This document shows, one piece after another, positions 1 to 5,112 of a stretch of DNA of 5,143 bases. Under the pieces are notes generated by a model, which was not told the origin of the DNA, made no database searches, and was given only the letters and a program-made list of their open reading frames with translations. Source of the DNA: CAZSBB01 sp964605235 (GTDB lineage Bacteria > Planctomycetota > Phycisphaerae > Phycisphaerales > Phycisphaeraceae); assembly GCA_964605235.1 (NCBI GenBank), contig CAZSBB010000082.1, positions 1 through 5,143 of the forward strand, written 5' to 3'. Position 1 is the first letter of the stretch; every line of letters starts with the position of its first letter. Made by a program: the position numbers and the translations under genes.

Positions 1-1
1 T

Positions 2-40
2 GCCAACTACTTCCGCTCCTGCGGGTACGGCCAGAAATGA
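2..40 (+). CDS. Probable 3' end of an upstream gene (partial, unidentified)
   Basis: The second forward frame reads 12 codons, ANYFRSCGYGQK, and then a TGA at 38-40. Eleven of the twelve codons end in G or C, mostly C. This matches the codon habit of the real genes in this window and differs from the other two forward frames here. I therefore read it as the C-terminus of a gene that begins outside the window. Twelve residues are too few to name a family. It points the same way as sat, with about 140 bases between, so co-transcription with sat is possible but unsupported. The short length means chance codon bias could explain it. Confidence 0.4.
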   Translation, partial: ANYFRSCGYGQK

Positions 41-180
41 TGCGAAGTGCTCTAATTTGAAGCCGATGCGGTTCATGACGTCTGTGCCGCCCGGTTGTCA
101 GGCTGAGAACGGGTCGCTACCATCCCCCCTCCACGAAATTGCTCACGTATTGCTCATTCACCCTTTGGGAGATCGCTTCC
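41..180 (+). other. Upstream region of sat, with a short tandem direct repeat
   Basis: No gene is evident here. The reading frame that stays open through this stretch lacks the local codon bias and runs out of frame into sat. The visible structure is an 8-base direct repeat, ATTGCTCA, at 138-145 and 149-156, an 11-base period that puts both copies on one face of the helix. A minor GAA-CCG/CGG-TTC hairpin with a one-base bulge lies at 59-74. I could not find a convincing -35/-10 pair. If sat has its own promoter, it should be in this interval. Confidence 0.35.
167..171 (+). promoter_or_regulatory. Ribosome binding site of sat
   Basis: GGGAG lies nine bases before the ATG at 181 and partly matches the anti-Shine-Dalgarno sequence. 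Together with the family-typical N-terminus, it decides the start in favour of 181 rather than the in-frame TTG at 139. Confidence 0.55.
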
Positions 181-1356
181 ATGGCCAACCTGATTGCTCC
201 GCACGGCGGCACGCTCGTCAATCGCATCGTCGACGCTGGCAAAGCCGCCCAGCTCAAACAGCAGGCGGCAAGTCTGCCGACCATCACCCTGAGCGCCAAG
301 CAGGCGTGCGACCTGGAAATGATCGCCATCGGCGCCTTCAGCCCGCTGACCGGCTTCGTCGGTTCCGCCGACTTCGACAGCATCTGCAAAACCATGCGGC
401 TGGCGACCGGCCCGGCGTGGTCCATCCCCATCACCCTGGCGGTCAATGATGCCGTCAAGGCGAGCCTCAAAGTCGGCGGCCAGGCGGCCCTCAAACACAA
501 AGACGGCACGCTGCTGGCGGTCATCAACGTCACCGAAATCTATCCCCACAACAAGAAGCTGGAAATCCCCAACGTCTTCGGCACCGAAGACCCCGCCCAC
601 CCCGGCGTCAAGCAAGTGCTCGATGAAGGCGACTGGTGCGTGGCGGGCCCCATCGACGTCCTCACCGTCACCCCGGAGAAGGAGCCCGGCGAGCAGTTCA
701 CCGAGTACCGTCTGCCCCCGGCCGCGACCCGCGCCGCCTTCGCCGAGCGCGGCTGGAACACCGTCTCGGCGTTCCAGACCCGCAACCCCATCCACCGCGC
801 CCACGAGTACCTCACCAAGTGCGCCCTGGAAATGACCGACGGCCTGCTCATTCACCCGCTCGTCGGCGAAACCAAGGAAGGCGACATCCCCGCCGACGTG
901 CGCATGGATTGCTACAAGGTGCTGATCAACGGCTACTACAACCTCAAGCGCACGCTGCTGACCGTCATGCCCGCCGCCATGCGCTATGCCGGCCCGCGTG
1001 AAGCCATCCAGCACGCCCTGACCCGCCAGAACTACGGCGTGAGCCACTTCATCGTCGGCCGCGACCACGCCGGCGTGGGCAGCTACTACGGCACCTACGA
1101 CGCCCAGCGCATCTTCGACAACTTCAAGCCCGGCGAAATCGCCATCGAAATCCTGAAGTTCGAAAACACCTTCTTCTGCAAGAAGACCGGCGGCATGGCG
1201 AGCGACAAGACCACCAACTCCGCCCCCGAAGACCGCATCTTCCTGGCGGGCACCAAGGTCCGCGACCTGCTCAAAGCCGGCCAGCGTCCCCCGGCGGAGT
1301 TCAGCCGCCCGGAGGTCGCCGACATCCTCATCAAGTGGGCGCAGAACAGCAAGTAA
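181..1356 (+). CDS. sat: Sulfate adenylyltransferase (ATP sulfurylase)
   Basis: This cytoplasmic enzyme makes adenosine 5'-phosphosulfate (APS) and pyrophosphate from ATP and sulfate, the first step of sulfate assimilation; the same family runs in reverse in dissimilatory sulfur metabolism. The protein has 391 residues, the usual size of single-domain bacterial Sat, with no fused APS kinase. It opens with the family-typical MANLIAPHGG. The N-terminal PUA-like part covers roughly residues 1-165 and the catalytic nucleotidyltransferase part roughly 170-385. Diagnostic motifs are QTRNPIHRAHE (199-209), which is the HxxH-type ATP site, and GRDHAGVG (293-300). The ATG at 181 was chosen for its GGGAG site and N-terminal match; a TTG at 139 would add 14 unlike residues. 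One oddity is the region after C333 (CKKTGGMASDKT), where the zinc-binding C-x2-C-x8-C-x3-H pattern of many bacterial enzymes keeps only the first Cys (T336, T345 and P349 replace the others). Family assignment is very secure. The assimilatory or dissimilatory role cannot be decided, because no APS reductase, APS kinase or cys genes are in view. Confidence 0.96.
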   Translation: MANLIAPHGGTLVNRIVDAGKAAQLKQQAASLPTITLSAKQACDLEMIAIGAFSPLTGFVGSADFDSICKTMRLATGPAWSIPITLAVNDAVKASLKVGGQAALKHKDGTLLAVINVTEIYPHNKKLEIPNVFGTEDPAHPGVKQVLDEGDWCVAGPIDVLTVTPEKEPGEQFTEYRLPPAATRAAFAERGWNTVSAFQTRNPIHRAHEYLTKCALEMTDGLLIHPLVGETKEGDIPADVRMDCYKVLINGYYNLKRTLLTVMPAAMRYAGPREAIQHALTRQNYGVSHFIVGRDHAGVGSYYGTYDAQRIFDNFKPGEIAIEILKFENTFFCKKTGGMASDKTTNSAPEDRIFLAGTKVRDLLKAGQRPPAEFSRPEVADILIKWAQNSK

Positions 1357-1390
1357 AGCGCCCTGATTTGCAACTAACTCCGACAACCGC

Positions 1391-1419
1391 ACCGGCGTGG
1401 GCAGTTCGCTCACGCCGGT
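1391..1419 (+). terminator. Strong hairpin after sat, no U-tract
   Basis: ACCGGCGTG (1391-1399) pairs perfectly with CACGCCGGT (1411-1419). The stem continues inward with one G-U and two G-C pairs, giving 12 base pairs around a five-base loop (AGTTC). It begins 35 bases after the sat stop and ends 18 bases before the next start codon. No run of T follows (TCGCTATCATG), so it is not a classical intrinsic terminator. It could cause partial termination, protect the 3' end of the sat message, or modulate translation of the next gene. Confidence 0.5.
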
Positions 1420-1423
1420 TCGC

Positions 1424-1429
1424 TATCAT
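1424..1429 (+). promoter_or_regulatory. Possible -10 box just before the first cysteine-cluster gene
   Basis: TATCAT differs from the TATAAT consensus at one base and lies eight bases before the ATG at 1438. No good -35 hexamer sits 16-18 bases upstream, where the hairpin is. If functional, transcription would start at or next to the ATG and give a leaderless message, which would fit the absence of any Shine-Dalgarno sequence before this gene. The evidence is weak because a single hexamer can occur by chance. Confidence 0.2.
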
Positions 1430-1437
1430 GACCCACC

Positions 1438-1902
1438 ATGTCCGACGCCTCCCCGACCGAGTGGTACGCCGATGGCCTGCGGTTCTCCTGCACCCAGTGC
1501 GGCAACTGCTGCACCGGGCCCACCGGCTATGTCTGGTTCACGCCCGCTGAAGCCCAGGCGATGGCGGATTACCTCAAGATTCCCCTGAGCGAGTTCAACC
1601 AGCGCTACACCCGCCGCGTGCTCGCCCGGCGGTCCCTCGCCGAGACGCGCCAGCCCAACGGCGAGTACGACTGCGTGTTCCTCACCGCGCCTGATGAGCA
1701 GGGGAAGCGCGGGTGCAGCATTTATCCGGTGCGTCCCCAGCAGTGCCGGACGTGGCCGTTCTGGCCCGAGAATCTGCGCAGCGCGCATGACTGGCGCTAT
1801 GCCGCCCAGCGTTGCCCGGGCATGGCAGCCGGGCAGACGGGGCAGGGCGATTTCTATCCCGTCGAATACATCCGCATCGTGCGCGACAGCCATGATGAAT
1901 GA
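1438..1902 (+). CDS. YkgJ-family cysteine cluster protein (first of tandem pair)
   Basis: This small soluble protein of 154 residues belongs to the CxxCxxCC group (Pfam PF03692, YkgJ-like), thought to bind zinc or an iron-sulfur cluster; its biochemical role is not established. The signature is FSCTQCGNCCTG, with C18, C21, C24 and C25. It is followed by C79, the family-typical GCSIYPVRPQQCR with C93 and C103, then WPFWP, and C126. The length is typical for the family, and there is no signal peptide or membrane segment. The ATG at 1438 is chosen because the cluster begins close to the N-terminus and the nearby ATG at 1428 is out of frame. No Shine-Dalgarno sequence is visible before it. It lies 81 bases after sat on the same strand, behind a hairpin, and its stop codon overlaps the start of the next gene, a paralog. 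Family assignment is firm; function is open. Confidence 0.88.
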   Translation: MSDASPTEWYADGLRFSCTQCGNCCTGPTGYVWFTPAEAQAMADYLKIPLSEFNQRYTRRVLARRSLAETRQPNGEYDCVFLTAPDEQGKRGCSIYPVRPQQCRTWPFWPENLRSAHDWRYAAQRCPGMAAGQTGQGDFYPVEYIRIVRDSHDE

Positions 1903-2395
1903 CCCCACGCGCCCACTGGCCGACGCGGCGACCTGGCGCGCCTGGTGGGACGCCAGCGTGTCCTGCGATGCCGCGCTGCGCGCCATCTACCAGCAGGTGC
2001 AGGATGCCATCATCGCCCGCGCTCCGACCTGCTGGACCAGCGGCAAGTGCTGCAACTTCGACGCCTATGGCCATCGGCTGTACGTCACCGCCCTGGAAAT
2101 CGCCTGGGTGCTGCGTCAGGTCGGGCTCCCATCCCCCGCAAGGGCTCAGTCCCTGCCGATCCTCACCAGCCCAACCTGTGCGTATCAGCACGACAAGCTT
2201 TGCTCCATCCATGCCGTGCGCCCGCTGGGTTGCCGCATCTTTTTCTGCCAGGCGGGCACCGAGCAGTGGCAGCATGAACTGTACGAACGCATGCTCACCG
2301 ACCTGCGGCAACTGCACGACCTGCGCTCGTTGCCGTACTGCTATGTCGAATGGCGCGCCGGGCTGGATGAAGCTGCCCGCATGTTGCCGATGTAA
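1892..2395 (+). CDS. Divergent YkgJ-like cysteine-rich protein (second of tandem pair)
   Basis: This 167-residue soluble protein looks like a diverged paralog of the preceding gene. The segment TCWTSGKCCNF (C47, C53, C54) aligns with the first protein's CTQCGNCC, with S50 where the second cluster Cys would be. LCSIHAVRPLGCR (C104, C114) matches GCSIYPVRPQQCR with identical spacing. Further cysteines are C25, C96, C119 and C150. The usual proline-rich WPF motif is replaced by IFFC. The start lies in ATGATGAATGA: an ATG at 1892 or 1895 overlaps the previous stop (1900-1902) by 11 or 8 bases, and no Shine-Dalgarno sequence precedes it, so translational coupling is likely. The open frame extends upstream to 1694, but that part is a shadow of the first gene. 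Expression as a pair suggests the two proteins act together, perhaps as a heterodimer; that is inference. Metal binding is plausible but unproven given the lost Cys. Confidence 0.8.
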   Translation: MMNDPTRPLADAATWRAWWDASVSCDAALRAIYQQVQDAIIARAPTCWTSGKCCNFDAYGHRLYVTALEIAWVLRQVGLPSPARAQSLPILTSPTCAYQHDKLCSIHAVRPLGCRIFFCQAGTEQWQHELYERMLTDLRQLHDLRSLPYCYVEWRAGLDEAARMLPM

Positions 2396-2430
2396 ATCGC
2401 CCAAGTAGTTCACCCAGGCAGATCATCACC

Positions 2431-2515
2431 GAGGCACAGAGGACACAGGGTTGAACAGCAGGGGATAACTCGACCAACGTCATCCATCCTGACTGCTCCG
2501 TGTCCTCTGTGCTTC
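2431..2515. repeat. Imperfect inverted repeat between convergent genes
   Basis: The left arm 2431-2450 (GAGGCACAGAGGACACAGGG) and right arm 2496-2515 are inverse complements at 17 of 20 positions, with a perfect 13-base core (2434-2446 against 2500-2512); two of the three mismatches would be G-U pairs in RNA. The loop has 45 bases. It lies between the stop codons of the second cysteine-cluster gene (2395) and the minus-strand VIT/VWA gene (2543), so it could form a stem in the 3' ends of both messages. The CACAGAG/GGACAC wording resembles a degenerate intergenic repeat seen in many bacterial genomes. Its copy number here cannot be judged from one window. Confidence 0.6.
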
Positions 2516-2533
2516 TCCGTGTCCTCCGTGACC
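2496..2533. repeat. Two tandem 19-base units
   Basis: CTCCGTGTCCTCTGTGCTT (2496-2514) is followed directly by CTCCGTGTCCTCCGTGACC (2515-2533). The first 12 bases are identical, as is the GTG after the next position. The unit overlaps the right arm of the inverted repeat, so the element is a hairpin with an extra tandem copy on the right side. It ends nine bases before the VIT/VWA stop codon. Confidence 0.6.
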
Positions 2534-2542
2534 ACTGCATAC

Positions 2543-4822
2543 TCAGTGTTTGACCGTCAGCGTCGTCTGCACCCAGAACACCTGGCCGGCGTCTTCCACG
2601 AACACATCGCCATCGACCGCCAGCAGGGCCTGACGATTCTGCTGCGTCAGCCGCTGCGCCAGCGCGAAGTACTCCGGCGACGCCAGCCGTACGGGCACAG
2701 CCTCCTGCATCAGGTTCTTGCGCTCCACCAGCCGGCTGTCGATCCACTGGTTGTTCCGCTGGAACAGGGCGCCGTCCGCCAGTTGCTGCACGTTGCGGAT
2801 GACCTGCTCGCGCATTTCTTCGTCATAGAACCGGTTCACCGTCGGCGCTGCGACCGCGCTCTTGCGGGCGACCGCATTGACTGACTGTGCAACGGCATCC
2901 AAACCCGTCCGCTTGTCCATGGCCTGACGCTCCAGCCCACGGGTTGCTTCCATACGCACGGCCCCGGCGGCTGCGAGGTCGGTGTCTTCCCGCGCGAGGA
3001 AAGCGGTGTATTCGGTGAGGATGCCGAACTCCTGCGACAGCGCAACGATGTCATCCACCAACTCCTTGAGCCGGGGATCGCTGGGCTTGTTTTTCATCCG
3101 TGGGTCAGCGCCCAGTTGCTTCACGGCATCGATCAACTCCGCGATGCGCCGCTGCGCCCACAGCCGGCCGACGTAAGCATTCGCCAATGACGCCTGCGCC
3201 AGGTCGGTGCTCAGCGTCAGGTGGGTCGGATCGCCATACAGCTTGGCGCTCACGCTGACCGTCAGCGTGCCGGTGGTTCCGCGGTAGCGCCCCAGCGCGA
3301 TGAGCTGGTCGCCGGCAAACAGGTCGCGCATCTGCCGGGGCATGATTTCCTGCAAGTTGTTCTGGTCCTCACCAGGTCGTTGCCCATGGACCTGAATATC
3401 CGTCAGCACCGGGCCCTGCAGCTTGGCGAACACCGCCCCGACTCGCGCTTCGACATCCTCGCCGGGCAGCACAAACGTCGCGCCGCCGCGCGCGTCGTCC
3501 GCCAGCTTTTCCAGCAGTGGCGTGTTGACGTCCGTGCCCACGCCAAAGGGATATACACGCTTCTGCTGCGGGTTCTGCTTGCTCGCCAGTTCGCGGATGG
3601 CGATCTCGCTGGTCTGGCCCACGGTGGGCAAACCATCGGTCAGGAACAACACCAACGGCAGACTGCCCTCCGGCGATGCCACCCGCAAAGCTTCCTGCAG
3701 CGCATCATGCAGATTGGTGCCGCCCCGGGCGACAATCTGCTCGATGAACTGACTCGCCTCGCTGGCGGTCTGGTCGTTCTTGATCACGCTCTGCGCTGCG
3801 AAGGTCTGCAGGTCCTGCGCGTAGGTGATGAGGTTGAATGTCTCGCCCGGCTCAAGTCCGTGCACGATCTGCTGCGCAGCCGCCTTGACCTGTTGCAACT
3901 TTTCGCCGGACATGGAGCCGGAGCGGTCGAGCACCAGAATGACATCGCGCTTGACCGTCTGCTGCGCCGTCGGCGGCAACGCCGGGGCGCCGCCCAGCAG
4001 CAGGAAGTAGCCGCCGGTGTTCTCGCGGTCGGGGCAGGTCACCAGCGTGCCGCTGAGGCCCGTTTGCTGCGACTGCGCCAGCGCCAGCAACCGAAACGCG
4101 CCCGGCTCGCTGCCGGCGGGACCTTCCAGCGTGACGCGCCAAGCGCCGGGGCGCTGCTGCTGCGCCACGATCTGATGACTCGGACTGTAGACATTGCTCA
4201 GCGGTTGCTGCCCCGACCACTGCACATCAATCGTCCATGGCACCTTGTAATCCACCGACGCCGAGCGCGGCAGCACATACTCGATGCGCTCGCCCTCACG
4301 TTTGAGCAGCGTTTCATAACCCACCCGCACCCATTGCTTCTGCCCCGGCTCGACCGGAAACACGCTGGTCTGCAACAGGTTCAGGCCGGCAAACTCCAGC
4401 AACGCCGGGTCGCGCATCTTCCGCACGATGTCTTCATAAATCTTCCGGGCTTCATCGCGCCCCAGCAGTTGCACGCGCGGCTCCGCGCCGGCTGGTCCCA
4501 GCCCCAGTTCCTTGACGGCTGAACCCTCGGGCACCGGCAGCAGCACCTGCGTTTCCACCCGCTGCCGCCCGGGGTTGAACAGCTCCACCTCCAACTCGGT
4601 GACCGCCAGCTGATCGACAATCCGCACCTTCGCCCGCACCTGCTCCAGCCGCACCGTCTGGTCCGGCAGCGGTGCGCGCATCACCCGCCGCTGCGGCAGC
4701 ACAATCACCGGCGGCTCGGGCGCGACAATCGTTTGCCCGTGGGCCACCAACGCCCAGCCCCCCAGCACCACCATCAGCACACCATTGACCCACTTGGCGA
4801 TCCGATCCGCGCGGTGCAGCAT
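2543..4822 (-). CDS. Exported VIT and von Willebrand factor A domain protein
   Basis: This predicted extracytoplasmic protein of 759 residues resembles inter-alpha-trypsin-inhibitor heavy-chain-like proteins, which are adhesion or metal-dependent binding scaffolds; the ligand is unknown. A signal peptide or N-terminal anchor is visible: basic residues R4, R7, K10, a hydrophobic core at about 12-27, and a possible cleavage at AHG-Q near residue 29. The VIT domain covers about 55-190, with the typical ARKIYEDIVRKMRDPALLE (125-143) and SVFPVEPG. The VWA domain covers about 291-470 with a complete MIDAS: DRSGSMSG (D299, S301, S303), GGT (T369) and TDG (D396). A conserved segment, SQEFGILTEYTAFLA (596-610), follows, then a low-complexity stretch and a C-terminal module (about 664-756). 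There is no C-terminal membrane segment or sorting signal. The ATG at 4822 is preferred because a perfect AAGGAGGT lies five bases upstream and the signal peptide follows at once. The open frame continues to a GTG at 5059 without such support. It is transcribed convergently to the cysteine-cluster genes as its own unit. Confidence 0.93.
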   Translation of the reverse strand: MLHRADRIAKWVNGVLMVVLGGWALVAHGQTIVAPEPPVIVLPQRRVMRAPLPDQTVRLEQVRAKVRIVDQLAVTELEVELFNPGRQRVETQVLLPVPEGSAVKELGLGPAGAEPRVQLLGRDEARKIYEDIVRKMRDPALLEFAGLNLLQTSVFPVEPGQKQWVRVGYETLLKREGERIEYVLPRSASVDYKVPWTIDVQWSGQQPLSNVYSPSHQIVAQQQRPGAWRVTLEGPAGSEPGAFRLLALAQSQQTGLSGTLVTCPDRENTGGYFLLLGGAPALPPTAQQTVKRDVILVLDRSGSMSGEKLQQVKAAAQQIVHGLEPGETFNLITYAQDLQTFAAQSVIKNDQTASEASQFIEQIVARGGTNLHDALQEALRVASPEGSLPLVLFLTDGLPTVGQTSEIAIRELASKQNPQQKRVYPFGVGTDVNTPLLEKLADDARGGATFVLPGEDVEARVGAVFAKLQGPVLTDIQVHGQRPGEDQNNLQEIMPRQMRDLFAGDQLIALGRYRGTTGTLTVSVSAKLYGDPTHLTLSTDLAQASLANAYVGRLWAQRRIAELIDAVKQLGADPRMKNKPSDPRLKELVDDIVALSQEFGILTEYTAFLAREDTDLAAAGAVRMEATRGLERQAMDKRTGLDAVAQSVNAVARKSAVAAPTVNRFYDEEMREQVIRNVQQLADGALFQRNNQWIDSRLVERKNLMQEAVPVRLASPEYFALAQRLTQQNRQALLAVDGDVFVEDAGQVFWVQTTLTVKH

Positions 4823-4827
4823 GACGC

Positions 4828-4835
4828 ACCTCCTT
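4828..4835 (-). promoter_or_regulatory. Perfect Shine-Dalgarno site of the VIT/VWA gene
   Basis: On the minus strand AAGGAGGT lies five bases before the ATG at 4822 and is fully complementary to the 16S rRNA tail. It is the only strong site in the window and fixes the start inside a frame that stays open much further upstream. Confidence 0.85.
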
Positions 4836-4871
4836 GTCCAGTTGGACGCGCAGGTGGAGGGCGGGTTCCCG

Positions 4872-4892
4872 AGAAAACAGAAAATATTTAGT
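4872..4892 (-). promoter_or_regulatory. AT-rich tract, possible promoter of the VIT/VWA gene
   Basis: Read on the minus strand this is ACTAAATATTTTCTGTTTTCT, conspicuous in GC-rich surroundings and 50-70 bases before the start codon. It contains -10-like hexamers (TAAATA, TATTTT). I found no matching -35 element at 16-18 bases, so the promoter call rests on base composition and position only. Confidence 0.3.
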
Positions 4893-4904
4893 TGGCGGTG
4901 AGCA

Positions 4905-4929
4905 ACGAGCCGGAAGCGTGAGCGACGGG
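4905..4929 (+). repeat. GAGCCGGAAGCGTGAG repeat, copy 1
   Basis: ACGAGCCGGAAGCGTGAGCGACGGG. The first 18 bases are identical to copy 3 (5089-5106), and the 25 bases match the inverted copy 2 (5048-5072) at 23 positions. From memory this resembles dispersed intergenic repeats of planctomycete genomes. Confidence 0.7.
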
Positions 4930-5047
4930 CTACGCACCCGGGCGTCGTTTCATTCCACCGGCACGCCAGCAGCGCCCCGGACGCCAGGAAGCCAAACCAC
5001 CACACGCGAGGGGTGTTCGTCGTGTTCGAGCGCCAGGCAGCGCGCTG

Positions 5048-5072
5048 CCCCTCGCTCACGCTTCGGGCTCGT
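5048..5072 (-). repeat. GAGCCGGAAGCGTGAG repeat, copy 2 (inverted)
   Basis: On the minus strand it reads ACGAGCCCGAAGCGTGAG and then CGAGGGG, differing from copy 1 at two of 25 positions. It partly overlaps the palindrome GGCAGCGCGCTGCC at 5036-5049. Confidence 0.7.
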
Positions 5073-5106
5073 GGGGCGTCCTGGCTTGACGAGCCGGAAG
5101 CGTGAG
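5055..5106. repeat. Stem-loop formed by repeat copies 2 and 3
   Basis: Bases 5055-5072 and 5089-5106 are complementary at 17 of 18 positions around a 16-base loop (GGGGCGTCCTGGCTTG). The structure would be very stable as RNA or as extruded DNA. No T-run follows on either strand, so a terminator role is not indicated by sequence. It could be the end of an upstream transcription unit or a mobile repeat of the REP or MITE kind. Confidence 0.6.
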
Positions 5107-5112
5107 ATGGGG
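5089..5112 (+). repeat. GAGCCGGAAGCGTGAG repeat, copy 3
   Basis: ACGAGCCGGAAGCGTGAG followed by ATGGGG. It matches copy 1 exactly over 18 bases and then diverges. It pairs with copy 2 to form the stem-loop 5055-5106. Confidence 0.7.

Noticed and set aside
139..146. Word TTGCTCAC shared with the minus strand at 4898-4905 as a common operator
   Set aside because: The second occurrence sits at the border of a dispersed repeat, and an 8-base match at two sites is expected by chance at this level of evidence.
139..180. TTG start giving Sat 14 extra residues
   Set aside because: The extra residues do not resemble a Sat N-terminus, and the ATG at 181 has a GGGAG site and begins with the typical MANLIAPHGG.
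154..1413. 419-residue open frame antisense to sat
   Set aside because: It lies wholly over a certain gene. Its length comes from high third-position GC in sat, and its translation is dominated by G, A, V and D with no recognisable domain.
1694..1891. Upstream extension of the second cysteine-cluster gene to 1694
   Set aside because: This part overlaps the first cysteine-cluster gene in another frame, and its translation is low-complexity shadow. The family-like sequence starts only after the ATG pair at 1892/1895.
2431..2533. CRISPR-like array
   Set aside because: Units are 13-20 bases, partly inverted and partly directly adjacent, with no regular spacers and no cas genes nearby.
2295..2747. 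150-residue minus-strand frame crossing the convergent gap
   Set aside because: Its middle is translation of the CACAGAG-type repeat and its ends overlap two supported genes in other frames; it is a typical repeat-derived false gene.
3221..4522. 433-residue open frame antisense to the VIT/VWA gene
   Set aside because: It mirrors a well-supported VIT/VWA coding region, is rich in R, Q, H and L as expected for an antisense shadow, and has no motif or ribosome binding site.
4823..5059. GTG at 5059 as start of the VIT/VWA protein (838 residues)
   Set aside because: There is no ribosome binding site there, and the extension is repeat-rich. A perfect Shine-Dalgarno and a signal peptide mark the ATG at 4822.
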